Below are positions 17,401-26,291 of a DNA stretch of 64,000 nt, one piece after another; positions within the stretch are counted from its first letter, which is position 1; every line of letters begins with the position of its first letter. The translations under genes and the position numbers were made by a program. The notes below the pieces were generated by a model. That model ran no database searches, had not been told where the DNA came from, and saw nothing but the letters and a program-made list of their open reading frames with translations. The DNA lies in the NCBI GenBank assembly GCA_019856515.1, contig CP082230.1, positions 3,968,001 to 4,032,000 of the forward strand. The letters run 5' to 3'. The DNA is from Prolixibacteraceae bacterium. Lineage in GTDB: Bacteria > Bacteroidota > Bacteroidia > Bacteroidales > Prolixibacteraceae.

Positions 17401-18231
17401 ATGAGTTTTATAGAAGTTGCAAAATCAAAACTGTATAACACATTGGAAACCTTTAAAGTATTTATAAGAACAAAACTGTTCTTATACAACTTGTTAGGCC
17501 TGTTTGTTTTGATTCCAGTAATAATTTGGATCACCATGTTTTGTATTAAGATCTACACCAAGCATGGGGAGTCGATCATCTTACCAAATTATGCTGGGCT
17601 TCAGATTAATGAGTTGAAGCAGTCCGATCATGTATTGGTGCGACTAACAGTTTCTGATTCTATTTTTAAATATGGAATTGAGCCTGGTACTGTGATGGAG
17701 CAGACTCCTGAACCTGGATCTAAAATCAAAGAGGGGCGTAAAGTTTTTGTTACCATAGCATCCCATAATCCTAAGGAGATACAGATGCCTAAATTGGTTA
17801 ATGGTTCTATACGTAAAGCAAAACTGAAGATATCTAGAAGAGGATTAGAGTTGGGAAAGATCACGTTAGTGCCTTCTCCATATGAAGATCTTGTTCTCTC
17901 TCAAAAGGTGGAAGGCAAAGAGATTCCTTCTGGGGATAAAGTCTTTCTTGGAAGTGTTGTCGATCTAGAGGTCGGTAGCTCTTTGAATGTTAAAGAGATA
18001 GAAATACCTGATCTTTCAGGAATAAATATAGAAGAGGTAAAACAATTGTTAGATGACAGAGGTTTATCTCTAGGAGTGGTTATCTATGACGACTCTTTTG
18101 TGACCGCTGAAGATAGTCTAGAGGCACACGTGTCGACACAACAACCAAAGGTGGAAGAAGGAAAAGTGAAACAGGGATCGTTTATCGACATTTGGTTGAC
18201 GTCGGTGAAAGATACCATTGTAATACAATAA
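17401..18231 (+). CDS. PASTA domain-containing membrane protein
   Basis: A 276-aa single-pass protein: a short cytoplasmic N-terminus, a membrane helix near residues 36-58 (LLGLFVLIPVIIWITMFCI), then an external region of three PASTA repeats (about 60-125, 130-195 and 200-270), each ending in a conserved sheet with the GxVxxQxPxxG pattern, e.g. GTVMEQTPEPGSKIKEG. PASTA domains bind peptidoglycan or muropeptides in kinases and penicillin-binding proteins. Here there is no kinase or transpeptidase domain, so the protein is a free-standing PASTA protein, as seen in Bacteroidota next to rluD and ddl. Position beside ddl fits a cell wall role. Its exact function is unknown. Confidence 0.88.
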   Translation: MSFIEVAKSKLYNTLETFKVFIRTKLFLYNLLGLFVLIPVIIWITMFCIKIYTKHGESIILPNYAGLQINELKQSDHVLVRLTVSDSIFKYGIEPGTVMEQTPEPGSKIKEGRKVFVTIASHNPKEIQMPKLVNGSIRKAKLKISRRGLELGKITLVPSPYEDLVLSQKVEGKEIPSGDKVFLGSVVDLEVGSSLNVKEIEIPDLSGINIEEVKQLLDDRGLSLGVVIYDDSFVTAEDSLEAHVSTQQPKVEEGKVKQGSFIDIWLTSVKDTIVIQ

Positions 18232-18245
18232 AGGAGTAGTTGAAG

Positions 18246-19292
18246 ATGGTAGAAGATGCAATGACAAATTATGATTCCAATGACGAAGAAGAGCTTTTTG
18301 AACACTATAAGATCGAAGTCGATCAAGGGCAAAAACCTCTTCGTGTAGATAAGTACTTGGTGAATCGTATAGATCAGATCTCAAGAAATAGGATACAAAC
18401 AGCTGCTGATGCAGGTTCTGTGCGTGTCAATGACGAAGTAGTAAAAGCAAACTATAAAGTGAAGCCTGGCGATGTGGTAACCATCATGATGGATTATCCT
18501 CGTCGTGAACTAAAGATTATTCCAGAAGATATTCCTTTGGATATCGTGTATGAAGACGACGACTTAGTGGTGGTGAACAAACAACCAGGAATGGTCGTTC
18601 ATCCAGGTCATGGAAACTATACTGGTACCCTTGTCAATGCTTTGGCCTATCGTTATAAAGATTTGCCGATGTATAACAACGAAGATACGCGTCCAGGATT
18701 GGTTCATCGTATTGATAAAAACACGTCGGGACTTCTTGTCGTGGCAAAAAATGAACATGCCAAGACCCATCTGTCAAAACAGTTTTTCGATAAAACAACC
18801 AAACGTAGATACTACGCTATCGTTTGGGGAGATGTTAAAGAAGAAGAGGGTACGGTGGTTGGAAATATCGGTCGTAGCTTGAAAAATAGACAGGTCTTTA
18901 CCGTTTTCCCTGAAGGGGATTATGGTAAGCATGCCGTAACGCACTACAGTGTGGTCGAACGTTTAGGTTATGTCAATCTAGTGGAGTGTGTACTTGAAAC
19001 AGGACGTACCCACCAGATTCGTGTACACATGAAACACATTGGACATACGCTCTTTAACGACGATAACTATGGTGGAGATAAGATCCTGAAAGGAACAACC
19101 TTCACTAAATATAAGCAATTTGTGCAGAACTGTTTTGATGTATTGCCTCGACAAGCACTACATGCACAGATGCTAGGTTTTATTCATCCTACAACAGGCG
19201 AAGAGATGGTGTTCGACTCTCCTATACCTGAAGATATGGCAGGATGTATCGACAGATGGCGTAACTATATTGCCAACAGAGGCACAGAGTAG
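18246..19292 (+). CDS. RluA-family pseudouridine synthase (RluD-like)
   Basis: A 348-aa pseudouridine synthase. An S4 RNA-binding domain (about residues 20-85, VDKYLVNRIDQISRNRIQ) precedes the catalytic domain, whose signature RPGLVHRIDKNTSGLLVVAK carries the catalytic Asp. TGRTHQIRVHMKHIGH is the second family motif. RluD modifies 23S rRNA positions 1911, 1915 and 1917 in E. coli; the Bacteroidota homologue next to ddl is usually annotated RluD-like, but specificity is inferred. A TTG at 18240 is in frame, but AAGGAG at 18231-18236 is better spaced for the ATG at 18246, which I chose. The AAGGAG overlaps the PASTA stop codon. Confidence 0.92.
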   Translation: MVEDAMTNYDSNDEEELFEHYKIEVDQGQKPLRVDKYLVNRIDQISRNRIQTAADAGSVRVNDEVVKANYKVKPGDVVTIMMDYPRRELKIIPEDIPLDIVYEDDDLVVVNKQPGMVVHPGHGNYTGTLVNALAYRYKDLPMYNNEDTRPGLVHRIDKNTSGLLVVAKNEHAKTHLSKQFFDKTTKRRYYAIVWGDVKEEEGTVVGNIGRSLKNRQVFTVFPEGDYGKHAVTHYSVVERLGYVNLVECVLETGRTHQIRVHMKHIGHTLFNDDNYGGDKILKGTTFTKYKQFVQNCFDVLPRQALHAQMLGFIHPTTGEEMVFDSPIPEDMAGCIDRWRNYIANRGTE

Positions 19293-19318
19293 GTCATATA
19301 CATTCAACTATTGTATAA

Positions 19319-20296
19319 ATGAAAATAGATATTGCTATCATAGCAGGCGGTTACTCTTCGGAGAGAGAAGTATCTCTTCGAAGTGCTGCTTTTGTAATGA
19401 AATGTCTGGAATCCACTGCTTACCAGCCTTGGTTGGTGGACATTTCTGATAATGAGTGGAAGGTGACAAGCCATAAAGGAGAATCTTATTCTGTGGATAA
19501 GAACAACTTTACTAGTATGGTGGGGGCACAGAAAATTGCATTCAAAGCAGCTTACATCATCGTTCATGGTACGCCAGGGGAGGATGGAAAGCTACAGGGA
19601 TATTTCGATATGATTGGAATACCCTACTCAAGTTGTAATGCTGCCACCTCTGCTTTAACTTTCAATAAGTACTACTGCAATCAATTCTTGCGTAGTGAAG
19701 GCTTTACTGTTGCCAAATCACATCGTCTACTGAAAGGGGACATGTGGGACTCAAATGAGATGGTCGAGAGTCTAGGACTACCGATATTTGTGAAGCCCAA
19801 TGCGGGTGGGTCAAGCTTTGGTGTGACCAAAGTGAAAGAGTTGGAACAACTAGACCGAGCGATTAAACTAGCGTTTGATGAAGGAGAAGAAGTTCTCTGT
19901 GAATCCTTTATGGGGGGACGTGAGTTTACTTGTGGAGCCTTACATTTTCACGGTAAATTGACCGCATTTCCTGTGACGGAGGTGATTACGGAAAATGAAT
20001 TCTTCAATTATGAAGCGAAATATGTGGTAGGAAAAGCAGACGAAATTACTCCAGCAGATCTTTCTAGTGAAGAGACTTTAGAGATACAGTCGCTAACCAA
20101 GAAATTATATCGCTCTTTAGATTGTAGTGGTATCATACGTGCGGACTTCATCTACGATGGCAAGATCTTCCGACTATTGGAAGTGAATACGGTTCCTGGA
20201 ATGACTGAAACAAGTTTTATTCCACAACAAATTAGGGCGGCCGGTTATACCGAGACCTCTATTTTGGTGGCCATATTGGATGAATTATTGAACTAA
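19319..20296 (+). CDS. ddl: D-alanine--D-alanine ligase
   Basis: A 325-aa ATP-grasp enzyme that makes D-Ala-D-Ala for peptidoglycan precursors. The N-terminal domain begins IAIIAGGYSSEREVSLRS; HGTPGEDGKLQGYFDMIG is the next family segment; KPNAGGSSFGVTKV and CESFMGGREFTCGAL contribute to ATP binding; and EVNTVPGMTETSFIPQQ supplies the Mg-binding Glu/Asn and the substrate loop. It lies 26 bp after the pseudouridine synthase and probably shares its transcript. Length is usual. A D-Ala-D-Lac or D-Ala-D-Ser specificity cannot be excluded by eye, but nothing suggests it. Confidence 0.95.
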   Translation: MKIDIAIIAGGYSSEREVSLRSAAFVMKCLESTAYQPWLVDISDNEWKVTSHKGESYSVDKNNFTSMVGAQKIAFKAAYIIVHGTPGEDGKLQGYFDMIGIPYSSCNAATSALTFNKYYCNQFLRSEGFTVAKSHRLLKGDMWDSNEMVESLGLPIFVKPNAGGSSFGVTKVKELEQLDRAIKLAFDEGEEVLCESFMGGREFTCGALHFHGKLTAFPVTEVITENEFFNYEAKYVVGKADEITPADLSSEETLEIQSLTKKLYRSLDCSGIIRADFIYDGKIFRLLEVNTVPGMTETSFIPQQIRAAGYTETSILVAILDELLN

Positions 20297-20396
20297 ATTT
20301 TGTAGATTTAAATGAGCGCAAAGATTCCCACGGATCTTTCAAAAGGATTAATTATCTTTGCCGCTCTTTTTTAATGTATCAAACACGAATCGAAAG

Positions 20397-22004
20397 ATGG
20401 CTGTACAGCGTCAGAATAACATCCGAAATAGTAATGCTCCTTCCTTAGAGCAGATTGAAGCGCAATATGGAAAACTACCCCCACAAGCAGTGGAGGTGGA
20501 AGAAGCTGTGCTTGGTGCTTTAATGTTAGAGCGTGATGCTTATGTATCGGTGGCCGACATGTTACAGCCTGAGTGTTTTTACAAAGATGAGCACCAAAGA
20601 ATCTTTAAGGTCATCAAAGACCTTAACCTTTCGGATAAGCCCATCGACCTGTTAATGGTTACCCAAGCGCTCCGTGATAAAGGGGAGTTGGACATCGTTG
20701 GAGGTCCTCTCTATATCACCCAGTTGACATCTAAAGTAGCTTCTGCTGCCCATATTGAGTTTCATGCACGAATCATTGCGCAAAAACATATCCAACGTGA
20801 GTTGATCCATATGTCTTCAGAGATCCAAACAAAGTCTTACCAAGACTCTGTGGAGCTAGAAGATCTAATCGACTTTGCCGAATCATCACTCTTCAAAGTA
20901 ACAGAGGGAAACATTTCCAAAGAGTCTGTTCCTGTGAAACCCGTGATTGCCCAAGCTATTGAAACGATGCGCGAAAACTCTGTCAAACCAGAAGGTATGA
21001 GTGGTGTCCCATCTGGATTTACAAGTCTCGATCGTATCACATCAGGGTGGCAAAAGACAGATATGATTATTATCGCAGCACGTCCTGCGATGGGTAAGAC
21101 CGCTTTTGTTCTCTCGATGGCTCGTAATATCGCTGTTGAACACCAAAAACCTACTGCCGTATTCTCACTAGAGATGTCCTCGTTGCAGTTGGTTAATCGT
21201 TTGATTGCTGCCGAAACAGGTTTTGGGTCAGAGAAGATTAAAACAGGAAAATTGGAGGAACACCAGTGGGGCGAATTACATTCTCGTTTGGAGAAACTGA
21301 CTGGAGCACCTCTCTTTATTGATGACACGCCTGCACTCTCTGTATATGAATTCAGAGCGAAATGTAGACGTCTGAAGAGCCAGCATAATATTGGTTGTGT
21401 GATTGTCGATTACCTTCAGCTAATGACTACAGGTGGGGATGCAAAATTCTCTCGTGAACAGGAGGTGTCTACCATCTCACGTAACTTGAAAGCCATTGCC
21501 AAAGAGATCGATGTTCCCATCATCGCGCTGTCTCAGCTTAGTCGTGCAGTAGAGTCGAGAGAGGGACGTCGTCCTCAGCTATCTGACCTTCGTGAATCTG
21601 GTGCCATCGAGCAGGATGCCGATATGGTGCTATTTATTCACCGACCAGAGTATTATGGAATTACGGAAGATGCCGATGGAAATAACCTGCAAGGTATTGC
21701 AGAGTTGATTATCGCAAAACACCGTAATGGTGCGACAGGTGATGTGCAGCTGCGTTTCGAAAGCTCTATGGCTAAGTTTAGCAATCTTGACGATCCTGAA
21801 CTTCTTGAGTATGCCTCTACGGAAGCATTAGATCCTAAGGTGAACGTCAACCCAGGACAGGTGGTGAATGCTGGACAAACCTTTAGCTCTAAGATGAATA
21901 GTGATATCGATTCAAGTAACTCTAACCCACAAGGTCAAGACCTTAGTTTTGGTGGATTCGATTTCCCTACAGGCAATGAGTTTGATGATACACCTCCATT
22001 CTAA
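20397..22004 (+). CDS. dnaB: Replicative DNA helicase
   Basis: A 535-aa DnaB. The N-terminal domain starts at LPPQAVEVEEAVLGALMLE, and the RecA-like C-terminal domain carries Walker A AARPAMGKTAFVLSMAR and Walker B CVIVDYLQLM, followed by the arginine-rich EVSTISRNLKAIAKE, QLSRAVESREGRRPQLSDLRESGAIEQDAD and the Ser/Asn-rich tail. It unwinds DNA 5' to 3' ahead of the replisome. The frame extends to a TTG at 20358, but the ATG at 20397 (MAVQRQNN) is the better start; a TATCTTTG box at 20353-20360 would fall inside the longer version, which supports the shorter one. No intein is present. Confidence 0.96.
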   Translation: MAVQRQNNIRNSNAPSLEQIEAQYGKLPPQAVEVEEAVLGALMLERDAYVSVADMLQPECFYKDEHQRIFKVIKDLNLSDKPIDLLMVTQALRDKGELDIVGGPLYITQLTSKVASAAHIEFHARIIAQKHIQRELIHMSSEIQTKSYQDSVELEDLIDFAESSLFKVTEGNISKESVPVKPVIAQAIETMRENSVKPEGMSGVPSGFTSLDRITSGWQKTDMIIIAARPAMGKTAFVLSMARNIAVEHQKPTAVFSLEMSSLQLVNRLIAAETGFGSEKIKTGKLEEHQWGELHSRLEKLTGAPLFIDDTPALSVYEFRAKCRRLKSQHNIGCVIVDYLQLMTTGGDAKFSREQEVSTISRNLKAIAKEIDVPIIALSQLSRAVESREGRRPQLSDLRESGAIEQDADMVLFIHRPEYYGITEDADGNNLQGIAELIIAKHRNGATGDVQLRFESSMAKFSNLDDPELLEYASTEALDPKVNVNPGQVVNAGQTFSSKMNSDIDSSNSNPQGQDLSFGGFDFPTGNEFDDTPPF

Positions 22005-22031
22005 GGAGAGGTATAAATCCCATTTTATTTA

Positions 22032-22562
22032 ATGATGAGAAAGCTTAAGAATAGTGAGCTTGGTCGCCTTTCTGTCGACGAGTTCAAAGCCAATGATAAA
22101 ACACCTATTGTGGTGGTGATGGATAACATCCGTAGTAGTAATAACGTAGGTTCTCTTTTTAGAACATCGGATGCCCTAATTGTTAACTCCCTCTATCTAT
22201 GTGGGATCACAAACACCCCTCCAAGTGATGATATTCGTAAAACAGCATTAGGAGCAGAAGAGAGTGTGGATTGGAAATATTTTGAGAATACACTAGACGC
22301 TATCGCGGTTCTTAAAGCCTATGGTTATAAAATATGTGCCATCGAACAGGTTGAACACTCTATCATGCTACCAGACTTCCAACCGACAAAAGGAGAGAAG
22401 TTGGCACTTGTTTTTGGTAACGAAGTGAAAGGAGTCGACCAAAAAGTGATAGACCAATGTGATGCATGTGTAGAGATACCACAATATGGTACCAAACACT
22501 CCTTAAATATCTCCGTAAGTGCAGGAGTCGTTCTTTGGGATATATTCCAGAAAATCTCATAG
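22032..22562 (+). CDS. TrmH/SpoU-family RNA methyltransferase
   Basis: A 176-aa SPOUT-class methyltransferase. The three SpoU motifs are visible: NIRSSNNVGSLFRTSDA (motif 1), LVFGNEVKGV (motif 2) and IPQYGTKHSLNISVSAGVVLWDI (motif 3), which form the SAM-binding knot. It lacks the extra N-terminal substrate-binding domain of RlmB, so it is a short-form member and would methylate a 2'-O-ribose in tRNA or rRNA. The target cannot be chosen between. It begins 27 bp after dnaB and likely shares its mRNA. The gene starts ATG ATG, either of which may be used. Confidence 0.9.
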   Translation: MMRKLKNSELGRLSVDEFKANDKTPIVVVMDNIRSSNNVGSLFRTSDALIVNSLYLCGITNTPPSDDIRKTALGAEESVDWKYFENTLDAIAVLKAYGYKICAIEQVEHSIMLPDFQPTKGEKLALVFGNEVKGVDQKVIDQCDACVEIPQYGTKHSLNISVSAGVVLWDIFQKIS

Positions 22563-22602
22563 AACCGACAACTTGTTAGGTCCTGCAACACAATAAACGT
22601 AT

Positions 22603-22656
22603 AAAGTCGATATTACCTCTCTGTTACAATATGAAAAGAGAGGTAGTATCGACTTT
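22603..22656 (+). terminator. Long hairpin after the dnaB-trmH unit
   Basis: A 19-bp stem with one mismatch (22603-22621 against 22638-22656, arms beginning AAAGTCGATATTACC) encloses a 16-nt loop. It follows the methyltransferase stop by 40 bases. The rest of the 305-bp gap to the SDR gene is AT-rich and holds nothing I recognise. Confidence 0.7.
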
Positions 22657-22867
22657 GTAATTTACATCTATTACCCCCATACGAATTGCAATAAGTCTAT
22701 CATGAACATATTTGAATGATAAAAGAGAGAGATCTTCATTTTATTAATTGATAATAGAAGAGTTGTTTGTCTGAATAAATTAGACTTATTTTAACCTATT
22801 GAAGCCTATTGTTCTCTTAAGATATTGGGTGTAATCAAGTTGTAAATAAAGAAAAATAGCTGAATTT

Positions 22868-23743
22868 ATGAGTACAGAAAAAGAGGTTGTCTTAATTACA
22901 GGATGTTCTACGGGGGTCGGATTGGAGAGTGCTGTTCTTTTCGCGCGAATGGGGTACAAAGTATATGCAACTATGCGTAATCTAAATAAGCGAAATGCAC
23001 TGGATCAACGAATCGATGCAGAGACGCTAGATATCCAAATATTAGAGCTAAATGTACAGAATACTGTTACGATTGAGTCTACAGTAAAATATATTATCGA
23101 TAAATCGAATAAAATTGATCTATTGATAAACAATGCAGGAGTTGGGTTTGCCAAGAATATAGAACAAGCCTCTGAAGAGGAGATGAAGTGGGTGATGGAT
23201 GTCAACTATTATGGAATAGTGCGAGTGATTAAAGCCACACTTCCTTATATGCGTGAGCAACAGTCAGGAAGAGTAATTAATATTTCATCGGTTGGTGGGC
23301 TTGTTGGTCAGCCTTTTAATGAATTCTATTGTGCCGCTAAATTTGCAGTGGAAGGTTTTACGGAGTCTTTAGCAAGTTATATCACCCCTGCTTTTAATAT
23401 TCAGTTTTCACTTGTCGAACCAGGGGGTGTCACAACGGAGTTTATGAATTCAGCAGTGGCTAGTACATTGCAAGATGGTAAGATGGAGCAAGGAGCTTAT
23501 CAAGATATCTTTAATGACTATATGCGTGGTTCTCAAAAAAGATCAGCAGAGAGCAATGCCCAAGTGTATCAAACAGGAGTAGAAGTCGCAGAAGTTATTT
23601 ATCAGGTAGCCATCGATAAAAATCCTCCTTTACGCGTTCGCACCTCTTTTTGGGCTGAAGATCTATGTCGATTAAAGACTGCGAGTGACCCTGATGGGCT
23701 CAAGATCAACCAAAAGGTGAGACGTGATTTCTTAGGAGAATAA
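22868..23743 (+). CDS. SDR-family NAD(P)-dependent oxidoreductase
   Basis: A 291-aa classical short-chain dehydrogenase. The N-terminal nucleotide-binding motif is TGCSTGVGLE (TGxxxGxG), followed by NNAGVGF (NNAG) after strand 4, the catalytic Ser in INISSVGGLVG, and the YxxxK pair in EFYCAAKFAVEGF. VEPGGVTTEF is the usual post-catalytic loop. Substrate is unknown; sequences of this length with a C-terminal extension are often called oxidoreductases of the 17-beta-HSD or KR type without evidence. It is monocistronic, with 305 bp before it and a convergent gene after it. Confidence 0.9.
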   Translation: MSTEKEVVLITGCSTGVGLESAVLFARMGYKVYATMRNLNKRNALDQRIDAETLDIQILELNVQNTVTIESTVKYIIDKSNKIDLLINNAGVGFAKNIEQASEEEMKWVMDVNYYGIVRVIKATLPYMREQQSGRVINISSVGGLVGQPFNEFYCAAKFAVEGFTESLASYITPAFNIQFSLVEPGGVTTEFMNSAVASTLQDGKMEQGAYQDIFNDYMRGSQKRSAESNAQVYQTGVEVAEVIYQVAIDKNPPLRVRTSFWAEDLCRLKTASDPDGLKINQKVRRDFLGE

Positions 23744-23964
23744 GTGTTGTTCGTATCCATACCAATTAAGTCATATCGTGATAGGTAAACTGTTTGGAAA
23801 AACTACTAATTAAACAAGACGAAAAAGAGTCGTTTCGCCTTATTTAAGTATAAATATGTCAATATTTGTGTTACATCACTTAGTAATATTGCCTAACGAA
23901 GGATAAACAATTTTGTATGGAACAATATCGCTCAATTCATCACTCGATTGGGCATAAAAAAATA

Positions 23965-23997
23965 AAAGGCTTATGGAGAAGAACTCCATAAGCCTTT
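23965..23997 (-). terminator. Terminator of the msrB-msrA fusion gene
   Basis: AAAGGCTTATGGAG (23965-23978) pairs perfectly with 23984-23997 around a 5-nt loop. On the minus strand it is followed by T-rich sequence. It lies 26 bases past the gene's stop codon. The preceding 220 bp after the SDR gene shows nothing else. Confidence 0.85.
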
Positions 23998-24023
23998 ACT
24001 TTTCAGAATAATAATAGAAAGAA

Positions 24024-24962
24024 TCAAAATTTCTTTTGATATATATGACAATAAGGACTCGATCCCTTATTTTCATAATAGTCTTGATGATACGCTTCAG
24101 CATCATAGAATGTCTCTTCTGGAATCACTTCAGTAACTACAGTATAACCATTCTTCTCTAACTCTTTTACAAGCTTCTCTGTGGTCGCCTTCTGTCGATC
24201 ACTAGTATAGAATACCACCGAGCGATATTGTGTACCTATGTCTGGCCCTTGTCCGTCTATCTGTGAGGTGTCGTGGGTCTCGAAATAGACTTTTGCAATG
24301 GTTTCGAAACTTACTTTAGAGGGGTCAAAAACAACTTTGGTGGTCTCTGCATGACCTGTATTGCCCGTACAAACTTCTCGATAGGTTGGGTTTTTTGTCT
24401 TTCCACCCATATAACCTACTGTAGTCGAAATGACGCCAGGAATCTTCTGTAGATGATACTCTGTGCCCCAAAAACATCCCGAAGCCAAATAAGCCACCTC
24501 TGTGTCGTTATGAGGGGCAATTATCTTTGGTAGCGGTTCTCCTTTAGGCACAAAAGTCATCGAGATCGAATTAACACAGTGTCGGGTATTCGTTGAAGTA
24601 AATCCTTCGCCTAGAAATACATGTCCTAGATGTCCTCCACAATTGGCACATACAATCTCCGTACGCAAACCATCGTTATCTGGAATTCGTTTAACAGCCC
24701 CCTCTATCTCATCATCAAATGCAGGCCATCCACATCCTGAATCAAACTTATCTGACGACTGGTATAGTGGTGCATTACAACGTTTGCATATGTAGGTTCC
24801 GTTCTCATTAAACTTATCGTATTGGCCTGTAAAAGGAGCTTCTGTATGTTTGTTCTCAATTACATTCTCTTCTTGTGTGTTCAGGCTATTGTATCTGTTT
24901 TGAGCCTCACTACTGTATGTTGTCATTGTAAATAGTATTAGTATATATAGTATCTTTCTCAT
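24024..24962 (-). CDS. Fused exported methionine sulfoxide reductase MsrB-MsrA
   Basis: A 312-aa two-domain reductase. Residues 1-20 (MRKILYILILFTMTTYSSEA) form a signal peptide. The MsrB domain (about 25-145) has two zinc CxxC pairs, CKRCNAPL and CANCGGHLGHVF, and the catalytic HCVNSISM. The MsrA domain (about 155-312) begins at EVAYLASGCFWGTEYHLQ with the catalytic Cys in GCFWG and continues through TTVGYMGG and GHAETTKVVFDP. Together they reduce both R and S sulfoxides of protein methionine. Domain order B-A is less common than A-B. Export would place it in the periplasm, where a thiol donor such as a DsbD-like protein would be needed; none is adjacent. Confidence 0.93.
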   Translation of the reverse strand: MRKILYILILFTMTTYSSEAQNRYNSLNTQEENVIENKHTEAPFTGQYDKFNENGTYICKRCNAPLYQSSDKFDSGCGWPAFDDEIEGAVKRIPDNDGLRTEIVCANCGGHLGHVFLGEGFTSTNTRHCVNSISMTFVPKGEPLPKIIAPHNDTEVAYLASGCFWGTEYHLQKIPGVISTTVGYMGGKTKNPTYREVCTGNTGHAETTKVVFDPSKVSFETIAKVYFETHDTSQIDGQGPDIGTQYRSVVFYTSDRQKATTEKLVKELEKNGYTVVTEVIPEETFYDAEAYHQDYYENKGSSPYCHIYQKKF

Positions 24963-25207
24963 ATAGATCCGTTTTGGAGTACCGACACCACAAGATCATC
25001 TCATTATAGTATATGGGTACAATTATAACTCTATAACCTATTAAGGGCAAAGATGTTCCCTCAAAAAGTATTAAAGTTATCTTAATTTAATAGAGACACA
25101 TCGCTTTAATGTTAGAAGATACGCAGAAGTAGACACACATAAAAAGCGTTTTGTTGTACAATAAAAATCCATAAAATCGGTTATGAATTAATAAAACCAC
25201 TAATGTT

Positions 25208-26179
25208 ATGATGCCCCAACTGAGCGTATGCATCCCCATATATAATAGAAATATCTCGTTATTAGTAACCGCTTTGGTTTTTGAAATCGAACGTTATCAG
25301 TTACCTGTAAATGTGATACTATTGGATGATGCTTCTCAGGAGAAATTCTCTTTAGCCAATCGTCAACTAGAAGGCAAACATGTTACTTATGAATTACTTC
25401 CAGAAAATATTGGTAGGGCAAGAATACGCAATCTATTTCTTCAAAAGACCCAAGCTCCATTACTGGTATTTATTGATTGTGACTCCATCATAATGAAAAA
25501 GGATTATATTCGAACTTACCTTGGTGCTTTCGATGATCCTACATGCAAAATTATATATGGTGGTCGTAGATACCCTAGTAGCTTCTCTTGTAATAAAAGA
25601 CTCGAAGGGTTGTATGGAAATTATCGTGTTGCAAACCCTGCTGTAGAGAGAAAAGTGATTGGTAATAGGGCGTTTTTAACAAACAATTTCGCGATACGTA
25701 GGACCGTATTAGAGACACATCCTTTTGACAACTCTTTATGTCGATATGGTTATGAGGATATGCTTTTTCAGAACGAATTGACACAGTCTAATATCGAAGT
25801 GATCCATATAGACAACCCTGTACTTAACTCAGAGCTAGATTTAAACAAGGATGCCATAAGAAAGATGGAGCTCGCTACACAAACCCTAAAAGAGATCTTA
25901 GTTACTCCAAAGAACCAATCTTTACGTGAGGAGATGAAATTAATGAATTATTATGATCGTTTAAATCAAAATAGATTCACCTCTATCATCGGCCCAATAC
26001 TTATCTGTTTGGCTCCTGTTCTACGATGCATACTAATTGTCTATCCTACGCTCTTTTTTATGGATATATATAAGCTGGCTCTTCTCTTTCGTTATAAAAT
26101 AGAGAAGCCACAACCTCTTTCATGCAATAAAAGGGATGTGGCTATGGGAAAGATTTATACCAATTGTATTTCGAAATAA
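25208..26179 (+). CDS. Family 2 glycosyltransferase
   Basis: A 323-aa GT-A enzyme. The fold begins LSVCIPIYNRN and includes VILLDDASQEK, PLLVFIDCDSI with the DxD-like metal site, a NNFAIRR segment and RYGYEDMLFQNELTQ (the ED acceptor-side motif). A hydrophobic segment near residues 260-290 suggests membrane association. The donor and acceptor are unknown, and the gene stands alone with no polysaccharide cluster around it. The start is one of two adjacent ATG codons at 25208 and 25211. Confidence 0.88.
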   Translation: MMPQLSVCIPIYNRNISLLVTALVFEIERYQLPVNVILLDDASQEKFSLANRQLEGKHVTYELLPENIGRARIRNLFLQKTQAPLLVFIDCDSIIMKKDYIRTYLGAFDDPTCKIIYGGRRYPSSFSCNKRLEGLYGNYRVANPAVERKVIGNRAFLTNNFAIRRTVLETHPFDNSLCRYGYEDMLFQNELTQSNIEVIHIDNPVLNSELDLNKDAIRKMELATQTLKEILVTPKNQSLREEMKLMNYYDRLNQNRFTSIIGPILICLAPVLRCILIVYPTLFFMDIYKLALLFRYKIEKPQPLSCNKRDVAMGKIYTNCISK

Positions 26180-26201
26180 TCTCAACATATAATTGATACT
26201 A

Positions 26202-26232
26202 GATCTTACGTCGTCAATAACGACGCAAGATC
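26202..26232. terminator. Bidirectional terminator between convergent GT2 and TonB receptor genes
   Basis: GATCTTACGTCG (26202-26213) pairs with CGACGCAAGATC (26221-26232) with one mismatch and a 7-nt loop. It lies between the two convergent stop codons. Confidence 0.7.
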
Positions 26233-26291
26233 AACTATAAGAAATAATAGTGTTTTATAATAGATTTGAGGTGATGAAATAATTTTTTAAA